From assembly GCA_034440615.1 (NCBI GenBank), contig JAOTOM010004012.1:1-64000 (forward strand): a stretch of 64,000 bases of DNA, read 5' to 3'. The position numbers were made by a program, and so were the translations under genes. Of this stretch, positions 37,418 through 48,880 are shown piece by piece. This DNA is from Ashinkailepas kermadecensis (taxonomy: Eukaryota > Arthropoda > Thecostraca > Neolepadidae). Position 1 is the stretch's first letter, and each line of letters starts with the position of its first letter. Under the pieces are notes generated by a model. It saw only the letters and a list, made by a program, of their open reading frames with translations, ran no database searches and was not told the DNA's origin.

Positions 37418-37453
37418 GCAGTGCGGTGCATACGTTTGTATGCACCGCACTGC
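37418..37453. repeat. perfect inverted repeat (hairpin) at array edge
   Basis: Arms GCAGTGCGGTGCATAC (37418-37433) and GTATGCACCGCACTGC (37438-37453) are perfect reverse complements over 16 bases, with loop GTTT. It lies just left of the 50-bp array that begins near 37469. The array units carry related CACACTGCGCGG phrases. Confidence 0.97.
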
Positions 37454-37465
37454 CCGGCTAGAATA

Positions 37466-37915
37466 GCTGCCAACTGTGTTCAATACACGTGTCTGCCCCA
37501 CACTGCGCGGCCAGAGCTGCCAACTGTGTCCAATACACGTGTCTGCCCCACACTGCGCGGCCAGAGCTGCCAACTGTGTCCAATACACGTGTCTGCCCCA
37601 CACTGCGCGGCCAGAGCTGCCAACTGTGTCCAATACACGTGTCTGCCCCACACTGCGCGGCCAGAACTGCCAACTGTGTTGAATACACGTGTCTGCACCA
37701 CACTGCGCGGCCAGAAGAACTGCCAACTGTGTCCAATACACGTGTCTGCCCCACACTGCGCGGCCAGAGCTGCCAACTGTGTCCAATACACGTGTCTGCA
37801 CCACACTGCGCGGCCAGAGCTGCCAACTGTGTTCAATACACGTGTCTGCACCACACTGCGCGGCCAGAGCTGCCAACTGTGTTCAATACACGAGTCTGCA
37901 TCGCACTGCGAGAAT
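37466..37915. repeat. 50-bp minisatellite, 9 copies
   Basis: CTGCCAACTGTGTCCAATAC begins the units. The period is 50 bp (for example CACTGCGCGG at 37501 and 37551). One copy near 37715 has a small insertion (AGAAGAACTG). It is open in several frames on both strands and shows no protein family. Confidence 0.96.
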
Positions 37916-38732
37916 AGAATGTATGCCAACTGCAAAGTACCAATAATAAACCGCAAGGCTGAATGGTTGATACTCTTCCTTTAGAGCAATGAGAAGTTTC
38001 AACGCAATTTAGATTCAAGCTTTCGCTATTAGAATTCCGGTGAAAGCTAAAAAATATTTAAAATTATTCATTTTAAAATAATCTTTGATTAAAGCAGCCA
38101 TTGTCAGATCATAGGTTCCAACAGTGAGGAAACATAACTAGAATAATCCGTCCTGGATTAAAATATTCAAGCAGTACCAAAATATCAGATCGAAAGTATC
38201 GTTATTTTATTTAGAATCGGGTGATGTATGCGCTGACAGATTAAGTGCCTACCTAATTCCCCAAACCTTTACTACAATTGCACTGGACGTCTGTGGAACG
38301 ATGTGTTTGTGGTTATATGTCCCACGAGACTAATGAGAACACGTCAGATATGGTTCAAGGGTCCAAACCTACTTTCCTCATCTGAATTTGTCCTTTTGAA
38401 GTTTTTGTGCTTCAAGTTAGGTGGAGCAAATAGGTACTCGTATTCGTTCTTTTCGACTTAGACAGGGCAGCCCTGCCTTTGATGCCCGTCCTTGGACCCG
38501 CCACTAAGCACAGTGTCATCCAGACTTGGAATGTGCAACAAAGTAGCTCGATTGCAGAAATTGCGCTGCCAATTTTGCCCATATGTGCTTTCAAAAAACA
38601 ATCTGATTCGGCTAAAATTGGATGCAGCTTTGCCGACATCACGCTTATCTGTAGAACACAGGCGTTAGTGAAGACATTAGAGCTTAAGCGCTGTAACAAA
38701 GCATTATTGTGGTTTCAAAAGCGCGATGGTCG
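37916..38732. other. unique sequence, no supported gene
   Basis: AT-rich in the first half. At 38465-38515 a patch ending GACCCGCCACTAAGCAC resembles a diverged right end of the CAGTGGCGCA MITE-like family. No gene. Confidence 0.4.
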
Positions 38733-39097
38733 GATCGGGTCAGGCAGAGCTAGGTCAGGCAGGGCTGGGTCAGGCAGAGCTGGGTCAGGCAGAGCTGGGC
38801 CGGGCCGGGTCAGGCAGAGCTGGGTCAGGCAGGGCTGGGTCAGGCAGAGTTGGGTCAGGCAGAGCTGGGTCAGGCAGAGCTGGGCTGGGCCGGGTCAGGC
38901 AGAGCTGGGTCAGGCAGAGCTGGGTCAGGCAGAGCTGGGCTGGGCCGGGTCAGGCAGAGCTGGGTCAGGCAGAGCTGGGCTGGGCCGGGTCAGGCAGAGC
39001 TGGGTCAGGCAGAGCTGGGTCAGGCAGAGCTGGGCTGGGACGAGTCAGGCAGAGCTGGGTCGGGCAGAGCTGGGCCGAGCCGGGTCGGACCGAGTAG
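38733..39097. repeat. 15-bp minisatellite, about 24 copies
   Basis: The unit is GGGTCAGGCAGAGCT, periodically joined to an extra GGGCTGGGCC segment. It gives Gly/Arg- and Ala-rich open frames that are repeat artefacts. Confidence 0.96.
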
Positions 39098-40369
39098 AAT
39101 GAAGATGAATCATCAGTCATCGGACCGAAATGAACTTTAGTCGTAAATGGATCGCCCGAGCTTCACCCTGGCTCGCGACTAGCAATATTGCTATTAGTAG
39201 GAAATTAGATGTTACCGCAGGGGTACTGTGGAACCAATATATTAGCTATGGCATCCGTCACATTCCAACTCACAAATCAATTCACAACATGACGAGACCT
39301 TAATCACGCAACAAAAACTGGAGTTTGATTATTCGCCACAATATTCCGACTCAATAACGTGATCAGATAGGACATTTGGACCTTCTAGTTGGATCAGTGT
39401 CAATCAAGGCTGTAGCTTGTGCCGATTAATTAATGTTGTTCATTAATTAATTACTTAATTTATTTATGTGTGGATGCTTGTGCATGTGCAAGTTCAAACC
39501 TGAAAACCAAATGCAGTGGTGCTTCACGAACGTTTTGAAAAATTAGAAGTCATGACTGATAAAGACTTCAAAGAATCACCTAGATAGACGAAATAAATAC
39601 AATGCTATCAACTATTCGACCTTGGTTTGGAAATACAAGTTGTTGGCCACCGTTATGGACATGTGTCATCCAGAACCACCTAGCCCGTCCCCCATTCGTT
39701 CCTTTCCATGCACCATCCTGACAGGAATAGTTGATTGTGGTGGACCAATTTGGGGGCATAAATGACCAAGTTTAACAGTGTTAGAAAAGCTATCTGGTTT
39801 GGGATCAATTTCATTAATCTGGTTCGGTAGGTTTGTAAGTGTTGGCCGTTATTTGCTTGAATGCATTCTACTGCATCATCAACGTACAGATATGGAGACA
39901 AATTCCTGCTTATGCTAGGGAGGTACTTCATGTACAATATAAAAATCGGCGATTCAAGAATGGAGCCTTGGTGAGAGTCAATATTTCTTTGGGCGAAAAG
40001 GGATCTGAGAGCCGAACTGGCAATAGGTTTCGATATCCTAGTGAAGCATTGAAAAGTAAACGCTGAGGGCGTCCGAAATGACTGGGGATTCAGGACCTTC
40101 TCCTGAGCCCACTTGAAAGGAGAGCGAAAATGTATTAGGTGGAGCAGCCATCCATTTTTTAAGAATTATATTCCGAGTATTGCACGTGTCATTGCTCAGC
40201 AAATAACTTGCTGTATGGCTTTCCTTTGCTTCTTTGATTGTGCTGCCTAAAGTTAAGGAATGAATGTGCCGGTAAAAGGGTGATTACAATATGTACCATA
40301 TGCTCTGCGGACTAGCTCAAGTCACACCGAAAGCCCGCCGATTCGCTTCAATGCTGCGCTCGTTCGTAG
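39098..40369. other. unique sequence, AT-rich, no supported gene
   Basis: Contains a TTAATTAATT-rich patch at 39425-39465. No gene or array recognised. Confidence 0.4.
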
Positions 40370-40900
40370 CCTGCCGGCGGCGGCACGAACGACGGCGGCG
40401 GCGGCGGCGGTTCGATGGTGCGGCCGTGACTGAGAGAGCAGGCAACACGGCCCGACAGGCCACACGGGCGGCCGGCAGCATAGCGGCCGTCAGTGCCGAC
40501 ACAAACCATCTCTCGGTCGGCACTCGGCGCGGCGGCGGCCGCCTGGTTTATGACGGCTGTGTGGGGCACCTGCAGATCTGTCGACTGTTGCTCGCCGGCT
40601 CCGCCGGCCGGTCTGCCCGGCTGCCGCGTGCACCAGACGCCCGACTGCACCTGCCAGACGGCCGTGCCGAGTCCAGGCCGCGGCCCGGCAGACAGGCCAG
40701 ACCGTCTGGCGGCTGGTGCGTCTCGACCCCCCCCCCCCCCCCGGCGTGCTCGGCGCGCGACTGCTGGGCGGCGGCAGAATTACGGCGTCTGCCGATGACG
40801 CGTTCGACCCGGCTCTGCTCCCGGCGTCGCAACGAAGTGACGGCGTCGGCAAGCGTCGGGCGGTCTGCTCTGTCTCGATGTGATTGCGCAGCACCGCAAT
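40370..40900. promoter_or_regulatory. GC-rich, CpG-rich island
   Basis: Contains GGC triplet repeats near 40393-40411, a C homopolymer near 40728-40743 and dense CpG. Several open frames of 100 to 200 codons overlap on both strands, as expected from composition. None shows a domain. Its role is unknown. Confidence 0.25.
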
Positions 40901-41204
40901 AGTGATGCTGCGCAATCACTATTACGCAGAAATTAGAGTGATTATAAAAGTTGAAGGAAGCGATGTACCGTGTGCTTCCCTCAACTTGCGTATTGTGCGC
41001 TCACACTATATGAGCAACGGGTAGTCCCAATTATGGCTGAAGTGGTCCATATACATCCTGTTGTTGAGCTAGGGCGCGCAGCCCTTTGGGTTTAGGCGTA
41101 TTTCAAACCACAAACTTCACCATACATTTGCATTGATGCCCTGTATGTTTTCTGCTACGAACCAACGTTTGTCGGTTTTGTTCGGTCTGCACAGCGAGGC
41201 AGTG
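40901..41204. other. unique sequence, no supported gene
   Basis: Begins with a local inverted repeat near 40884-40922 (TGATTGCGCAGCA and TGCTGCGCAATCA). Otherwise nothing recognised. Confidence 0.5.
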
Positions 41205-41695
41205 CCACACTGGGTGTTCCCTTCTGTGTCTCACAGCCGCCTCTGCCCATCTGCCCGATGACGGAACGCTCTGGTACTCCTTTCTGTGTATCACAGCCGG
41301 ATCTCAGCCGTCTCTGCCTATCTGCCCAGTGACGGACCGCTCTGATACTCTTTTCTGTGTCTCACAGCCGGATCTCAGCCGCCTCTGCCCATCTGCCCAG
41401 TGACGGACCGCGTCTGCACTCCCTCCTGTGTCTCACGGCCGGATCTCAGCCGCCTCTGCCCATCTGCCCTGTGACGGACCGCTCTGGTACTCCCTTCTGT
41501 GTCTCACAGCCGGATCTCAGCCGCCTCTGCCCATCTGCCCAGTGACGGACCGCGTCTGCACTCCCTCCTGTGTCTCACAGCCGGATCTCAGCCGCCTCTG
41601 CCCATCTGCCCAGTGACGGACCGCGTCTGCACTCCCTCCTGTGTCTCACAGCCGGATCTCAGCCGCCTCTGCCCATCTGCCCAGTGACGGACCAC
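41205..41695. repeat. 71-bp minisatellite, about 7 copies
   Basis: Clear copies start TGTGTCTCAC(A/G)GCCGG near 41356, 41427, 41498, 41569 and 41640. Two diverged copies lie to the left. Each contains CATCTGCCCAGTGACGGACC. The frame shifts by two at each copy and no frame closes, giving staggered 60-codon open frames. Confidence 0.95.
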
Positions 41696-42249
41696 ACGGC
41701 GCTGTGTGGCCACCCAGGCGTGGCCGTTTACGTCACGTTAACGCCCAGTTAGCGGCTCGGAATCTGTGAACGCTAAGTGCAAGTGCGAATGTAAAATATC
41801 GTGGAGAATGGGAAGCGAAGACGTGCATTTATGGTTACGCGCGAATACATCCGCAATCGTTCGCAAAGCACTTGTGCTGTCCGCGCAAGGGAAGATCCGG
41901 TGTAGTGGATGCGAAAGAGGTTCGTGTGGTCAACGGTGTGGTATCGCTAAATATGTGGCGGGAAGCATAAATAATAATTTCAAGTTCGGCAGGCTCGGGA
42001 TAGAATGGAAAGCCGCTTCAAGTAAGTATGCTATTCAGTTCGTATATTCCGTCCGTTTCCAAGCAAAAATCGGTTGAAATCTTCAACAAATTCGTTCTAA
42101 ATGTTGTGCTCATTATTTACATGGGTTACTAAAATGTATTATGTATACTTCTTTTTTTAAATAGAAGGTGCCACCTCAAAATACGTCAACTCGTTCAATT
42201 AATTGAATTGCTGTGTAACTGAGTGAAATCTGTGTTGGAAAAAGCCAGG
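41696..42249. other. unique sequence, no supported gene
   Basis: An open frame (41766-42077, +, 103 codons) shows no recognised family. Confidence 0.4.
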
Positions 42250-43490
42250 CGTGGCTTTGGGTGCGCACGCATGCTGAAGGACCGTGCTCATTAATACCTC
42301 ATTAATACTTCTGTCGTTTCTTGCGTGTTCCCTGCCTCGTGGAAAAACTGCTTCTGTTGTTCCACTTCACAAATCCGGGCCTCGCGATGTCGCCAGTAAC
42401 TTTCGTCCAATCACTATTTTGCCAGTCTTATCCAAGTTATGTGAAAATGTTGTCTACTTAGTTGTCCTCTAATCTAGTCACTAATCACATGCGTGTCTCC
42501 TCCCAGTATGCCAAACAGGCCGTGTCATCCGACGGAGGACGCTCTGGTCTACGCCGTCGAGTGGATCACACGTCGTATCGGCATTGGTCACACCATCTCC
42601 ATCGACCTGAGCAAAACATCGACAGCGCGACCTTGGTGTCCTGCAGAAGCTGCAGTGGCACGACGTCGAGCCGAGGTGGCTCCACAGCCGCCAGCTCAAC
42701 ATTGACAAACAAGCCCCAACGCCCTCGCCATTCGTGAAGATGCTGCCGGTCACCATGGGCCGCACCCTATCATGGGAGGAGCACGTACCCACGTTGTCAA
42801 AAAGAGCAACTCCATCCTGTTCTGTCTCCACAAAATCCGTCATCATCTCACACCCGAGGCACGCAAACTCCTGATTCAGTCTCACGTCTTCCCAGACGTC
42901 CTGGGCTTCCTCTTCGTCTGGGGCGGGACTGCCCGATGTCACCTTGGAAGAGTGCAGAAAGCGATGAACTTCGGGGCTATGACCGTCTCTGATGCTCGCC
43001 GTCATGATCACATCTTGCCGACAGTAGCAGCGTTGGGCTGGCGAAGTGTGCGCAACGTCGTCACCCACTGCGATAACATCGCCGTGTTTAGAGCCATGAA
43101 TGATCCGCGGGCCCCTAGACGATTAGTTCTCTGTTTAGCGGTGGTCGGGCGTCTCCTGGCGCTTAGAGACGATTAGTTCTCTGTTTAGCGGTGGTCGGGC
43201 GTCTCCTGGCGCTTAGAGACGATTAGTTCTCTGTTTAGCGGTGGTCGGGCGTCTCCTGGCGCTTAGAGACGATTAGTTCTCTGTTTAGCGGTGGTCGGGC
43301 GTCTCCTGGCGCTTCACCCGTGCGACGGTGGCTGGGGCGCTGGAGCCACCGACTTTCTGCCCCAACATATCACGCACAGCTTTCTACTTCCGGGCAGCCT
43401 CGTCCTGGAACATACTGCCGCCGGCCACTTCCGCTTCTCGGACACATTCGCTTCGCATCGAGTTCGTCGCGATGCTCAACTATATCTTTC
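42250..43490 (+). pseudogene. broken non-LTR retrotransposon reverse transcriptase
   Basis: Pieces in different frames line up with the RT domain and C-terminal region of a LINE ORF2. About 42340-42450 reads ASVVPLHKSG then NFRPITILPVLSKL, the N-terminal fingers motif of non-LTR RTs. About 42540-42610 reads YAVEWITRR then GHTISIDLSK, the strand leading to the first catalytic Asp. A deletion then removes the palm, and no YADD motif is seen. It resumes at 42690-43110 with VTMGRTLSWEEHV, KKSNSILFCLHKIRHHL, HVFPDVL and VFRAMNDPRAPRRL. After a 4 x 50 bp array it continues at about 43320-43470 with TRATVAGALEPPTF and FRAASSWNILPP, the usual end of such ORFs. Stops and frameshifts make it inactive. 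The clade is uncertain (CR1/Jockey-like organisation). Confidence 0.85.
43117..43316. repeat. 50-bp array inside LINE ORF, 4 copies
   Basis: GACGATTAGTTCTCTG starts at 43118, 43168, 43218 and 43268 with essentially no divergence. The unit lies where a LINE ORF2 C-terminus would read ...LFSVRRSGVSWRFTRATVAG.... The last copy runs straight into that continuation, so the unit is a piece of the LINE that was tandemly amplified. Confidence 0.9.
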
Positions 43491-44919
43491 AAATTGACTG
43501 CACGTGTCCGGTGTTTTATCTTTATGATGTTTTTTACCGCTTCCATTTTCGCTCGTGTATGTATTGTGTGATATTATGGCTGTGATCTTAAACCAAATAT
43601 GAATAAATTGTATGCAATTGGCTTGTCAAACTCGCAACAACAATACAGCTACTTGCACCTGACGGAACAAGGCACACAGTTGGAGAGTGGGCAAAATATC
43701 AAGTCGGGAGGAGGATGCTGGCTCTCGAGCTAAGTACGTTCTGACCGCTGGTGGTACGCGACGGGGCACGCCAGCATAAGGGTTGTCATTATCTTCATCA
43801 ACCAAAACGTGCGAGCCGTTGGAGAGCCCGGCCGAAGCCGTTGGCCGGGGCAGGATTTCGTGCCACATCCGAAGATCGTATCCAGCCCCACACTATGTCA
43901 TAGCATTACGGACTGATACATGCTGGTACTGGTACAACATGGTACGGCTGGTACGTGCGGCGGCGTGAAGCGTGACATTCTACCAACTCCCAGTTCTCGA
44001 ACCAGAATCTCCATGGGGGGAGACTCCGGGGGAGTCAGGAACCTCCCTGGATTGTTGGACCCTTATTAGACCCTCCATAAAAATCTGCGTTGAAAGAAAA
44101 GTAAATATAAATGCAATGAAATAAATAGAAGGGATTGAGAGAACACCCAAACCAATGCATTTTCCTTTCATGTTTGAACTTGTTATAATAATTATGAAAC
44201 TGATCGGTAAGCTGCCAATATATGGTTCAAATTCGTTGTCGAAAAGGTCTAAAGAGCAATGAAAAGCTTTGCAGCCGAAATTTTTTCATCGTACTTTAGG
44301 CCATTTCGATCACAAATTTCAACAATGCATTGGCATGTTACCGAGCAGTTTTGTAATTATTAGAATTATAGAATTATGTAATTATTAGTCTATGTCAGTC
44401 CTTCTCCAATTTATAAAATATTTTGGATTTTTGCTTGCCTGTGACTGAGAGAGCAATTCTTGCTGCGGGACCCCCGCATGGAAACCCTAGAGGCTTCCAC
44501 CTATGAGGAGCCCAACTTGCATTGCATCGGGCATTCCCTTATGAATTTCTGATAGCTAGGAGGTACAAATGCCCAAGATTTACCCTTCACCTTTGACCGG
44601 CAAGCCGAGTTTTGTTTTACTTCTGTGGTAGGGAATGTTTCTGACCGCGGCGATGTGTTGTAGGCCAACGTCAAAAGCGAAGTGTTTGTGTTATCATGGC
44701 TTCCAGTCACTTTGCTTGGTGGGCAACAGCTCACATTTGCGATTGTACGCACCGGTCACACGTGTGAATATATGTAAATACTGTATGTTTGAACATTGCT
44801 GTGATGTTACTTGTAGGTTAAGCCTAGACTTATATGTGCAGGGCTTTACTTCCCATCCTTCTAGACCAGTGTATTGGTGACACGCTCTGCTGCCTAACTG
44901 AAACGCTTCTGTCACACGG
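43491..44919. other. unique sequence, no supported gene
   Basis: A G-rich patch at 44010-44050 (CATGGGGGGAGACTCC) resembles MITE-like remnants. No gene. Confidence 0.4.
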
Positions 44920-45658
44920 ACGTCGCACCAACACTGCACCAACCACTGCCAACTGCCAAATTATGACAACGGACGCTGCACCAACACTGCACCAACTACT
45001 GCCAACTGTCCAATCATGCCAACGGACGTTGCACCAACACTGCACCAACCACTGCCAACTGCCAAATCATGCCAACGGACGTTGCACCAACACTGCACCA
45101 ACCACTGTCAACTGCCAAATCATACCAACGGACGTTGCACCAACACTGCACCAACCACTGCCAACTGCCCAATCATGCCAACGGACGTTGCACCAACACT
45201 GCACCAACCACTGCCAACTGCCCAATCATGCCAACGGACTTTGCACCAACACTGCACCAACCACTGCCAACTGCCCAATCATGCCAACGGACTTTGCACC
45301 AACACTGCACCAACCACTGCCAACTGCCCAATCATGCCAACGGACGTTGCACCAACACTGCACCAACCACTGCCAACTGCCCAATCATGCCAACGGACTT
45401 TGCACCAACACTGCACCAACCACTGCCAACTGCCCAATCATGCCAACGGACGTTGCACCAACACTGCACCAACCACTGCCAACTGCCCAATCATGCCAAC
45501 GGACTTTGCACCAACACTGCACCAACCACTGCCAACTGTCCAATCATGCCAACGGACGTTGCACCAACACTGCACCAATCACTGCCAACTGCCAAATTAT
45601 GACAACGGACGTTGCACCAACCCTGTATCAACCACTGCCAACTGCCAAATCATGCTCG
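44920..45658. repeat. 53-bp minisatellite, about 14 copies
   Basis: The unit contains ATGCCAACGGACGTTGCACC, with starts at 45016 and 45069 and onwards. A two-state variation (GACGTTGC or GACTTTGC) is distributed along the array. Outer copies at both ends read AATTATGACAACGGACG, marking older edges. Frames of 293 and 256 codons run through and are artefacts. Confidence 0.97.
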
Positions 45659-47479
45659 CCAACACGACACCTGTGTTACCTTACCTGTGCGGCGGGGCTA
45701 GCATGCCACGTTTGAAATTCGGACATCGCCGGCAATTTCCCAGAAACTCCATAATCCGGTTCGCGAGGCAGCGTGAGGAACAATAATTTGTATATCAATG
45801 ATAACGAAACTCAGTTTACGATCGGCTGTAAATCTCGGGCAAATTGCACGGACAGCATAGTCCGAGTTATTATGTGAAAACATAATAACACGTACACCCG
45901 GTCATAAAATGTTAAATAGCTGGTGAGTTGATGAGGTGGGCACGAAAGCCACTGCCACCCCGCCGCCTCAAAATTATCAGCCGCCAGCGAGGTGCGCCGA
46001 GGTATCACGGTGACAGTGCGGAATCCGAGTATGTGTGAAAAGCCAATTGGGCGTGTCGTGTGGTGCACCATTACCAGGCCGTTCTGCCATCTCTAGTCTC
46101 CGCCGGTAGCCGCATGACAGATCACCCGTGGCCGCGCTGGTCTGGCCCGCATGACAGATCACCCGTGACCGCGCTGGTCCGGGCCCGGATTGTGTTCCTC
46201 TCTGTCTGCTGGCAGATCCTGATGTGCAGCCGCACGGCGGTTTTTGTATCCATGCGCGTGTTATTGTGGCAGGAATTTGCTTCAAACACAAAGTTGTTTA
46301 GCACAAGAAGCTTTCAGTGTAAACTACAACACTTGCCCCTTCATTTTAAACGCAGGAGGTGCGGGAACTTCAATGCGCAGCCGCTTGGTGGCGGCCCACG
46401 GCCGTCCTCGTGTTTCCCGACCTGAACAAGCTGCCCAGTCTGTGTCTGCGCATAGTCACAGGACATAGTGCCATGGATACGGTGGCCTCACTTCACCCCA
46501 CTGAACTCCTGTCCTCGGATATGCACCACCGCATGCCATGAATGTTTAGATTCATTCCCTGAAGTGTTGTCGAATGGTGTTTTAGCACTACATGTAGCGT
46601 GCGTAACCCGAAATATGGGCAATTGAGCTCTTGAGGCAGTACTGTTGATGATTCTGACGTAAGCTAACTACACCTCTCCTCCATAATTCACATCGGAGCT
46701 TAAAAAAATGCTAGAGGTCTACCAATACTAAAGTGTGCAAAATAAAAACATCGAATGGCTTGCCCCGTATGGTACCATACTAAATACGATTATCGGGACG
46801 GGGAGGGGTGGAAGCTCGGATGGATAACGAAGAGCCTTGGGCCCCTCCAGAGGTAGGAGCCTCAATATTTGCCTAAAATTCACGTTCGCAGGTTCAATGC
46901 GCTATTCGCAAAGGAGCCCACGTATAACTAACATGACATTGTTTTGTATTTTTAGCGTGTCCCTTTTTGAAGTAATAAGAAAATGATAGGAAAGTCCATG
47001 AATAACATTTGCGACCTAATATGAACCCTTTTCACTGGTAATCTCTTATCCTGTGTTTTCAAACAAAATGTCAATCTCTTACGGAGGCAGCTTTATGAAC
47101 CAGGGTCCTTCGCTAGGCAGAGCTTGTTGCGTTAACCATGGCCACACCACCAGATCCGTGGATTCCCATTCAGCGGTAGAATATTGTTTCTAGAACTTAA
47201 CGTGCGGTCAATGCGCTGGCTTATGCTTATTAAGCCAGGGCATTGAGATAATAAGCTATATATAATATGCTTTTCTTCATATGAATACCCAAATGCCCGG
47301 ACAAGTCTTTGCCTTGCCTGTGCGACTTCCTTGTGACACATTCTTACCTGGAATTGAAACAAAAGTTGAGCCGCAAGGCATTGTGGTACCATTTATCAAC
47401 CAACATTTTCATCTCATTCAGAAACTTAACCAGCATCAAGGAAAATGTAGTTATGGAATTATGTATTTCACGTGATCAG
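45659..47479. other. unique sequence, no supported gene
   Basis: A two-copy 36-bp repeat (CATGACAGATCACCCGTG) lies at 46110-46180. No gene recognised. Confidence 0.4.
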
Positions 47480-47650
47480 GTCACTCCACGAAATGGAGGC
47501 TATTCTTCGACCGGCGTCGGTTGGTTACAGATGAGGTCGTATGATGTCTGCCTCTCACCTTGGCAGGAATGGCGGGCACTGCAGGGAATCGAACCCCGTA
47601 CCTCTGACATGTCAGACGCTTAGCTTAAACACTGAGCTACCAACGTCCCT
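47480..47650 (-). mobile_element. tRNA-like head of a second SINE or tRNA pseudogene
   Basis: On the - strand from about 47650 the sequence reads GTTGGTAGCTCAGTG (A box region), then a CTGACATGTCAG stem, then GGGGTTCGATTCCC (B box and T-arm). The bases that should close the acceptor stem pair poorly (GGGACGT against AGTGCCC, three mismatches), so it is not a working tRNA. About 100 bp of unrelated body follows without matching the other SINE family here. Confidence 0.6.
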
Positions 47651-47702
47651 TCGACCGTCGTCGGCACAGAGTGCATGGTGAAGTGCATGTCAAAGCATAC
47701 AC

Positions 47703-48880
47703 ATGAACACAAACACAAACACACAACACACAGCACAGACACACAACACAAACACACAACACAAACACACAACACAAACACACAACACAAACACACAACA
47801 CAAACACACAACACAAACACACAACACAAACACACAACACAAACACACAACACAAACACACAACACAAACACACAACACAAAAACACACAACACAAAAAC
47901 ACAACACAAAAACACAACACAAACACACAACACAAACACACAACACAAACACACAACACAAACACACAACACAAACACACAACACAAACACACAACACAA
48001 ACACACAACACAAACACACAACACACAGCACAGACACACAACACAAACACACAACACAAACACACAACACAAACACACAACACAAACACACAACACAAAC
48101 ACACAACACAAACACACAACACAAACACACAACACAAACACACAACACAAACACACAACACAAACACACAACACAAACACACAACACACAACACAAACAC
48201 ACAACACAAACACACAACACAAACACACAACACAAACACACAACACAAACACACAACACAAACACACAACACAAACACACAACACAAACACACAACACAA
48301 ACACACAAACACAAACACAAACAACACAAACACACAACACAAACACACAACACAAACACACAACACAAACACACAACACAAAAGCACACAACACACAAAC
48401 ACACAACACAAAAACAACACAAACACACAAACACAAACACACAACACAAACACACAACACAAACCACAACAAACACACAACACACAACACAAACACACAA
48501 CACAAACACACAACACAAACACACAACACAAACACACACAACACAAACACACAACACAAACACACAACACAAACACACAGCTCAAACACACAACACAAAC
48601 ACACAACACAAACACACAACACACAAACACACAACACAACACAAACACACAACACAAACACACAACACAAACACACAACACAAACACACAACACAAACAC
48701 ACAACACAAACACACAACACAAACACACAACACAAACACACAACACAAACACACAACACAAACACACAACACAAACACACAACACAAACACACAACACAA
48801 ATACAAATACAAATACAAATACAAGTGAAAACATAAACACAAATACAAACACAAACACAAATACAAATGAAAACCTAAAA
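47703..48880. repeat. 13-bp A/C-only minisatellite, about 85 copies, about 1.1 kb
   Basis: The unit ACAACACAAACAC runs with small interruptions (AAAAACACAAC near 47880-47920; ACAGCACAGAC near 48028) and passes at about 48800 into a 6-bp ACAAAT repeat. The + strand has almost no G or T for over a kilobase. The predicted frames (Thr/Asn/Gln/His on +, Cys/Val/Leu on -, up to 472 codons) are pure repeat translation. Confidence 0.97.

Noticed and set aside
40291..40919. Arg-rich open frames in the GC island as a possible gene
   Set aside because: Overlapping frames on both strands are expected at this base composition. No domain, start context or splice structure supports one of them.
44834..45786. 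Frames of 293 and 256 codons with His/Thr/Pro-rich repeats
   Set aside because: They are created by the 53-bp array, with no family resemblance and several frames open at once.
47560..47650. Functional tRNA gene on the - strand
   Set aside because: A and B boxes are good, but the acceptor stem has three mismatches out of seven and the anticodon arm is irregular. It is better seen as a SINE head or pseudogene.
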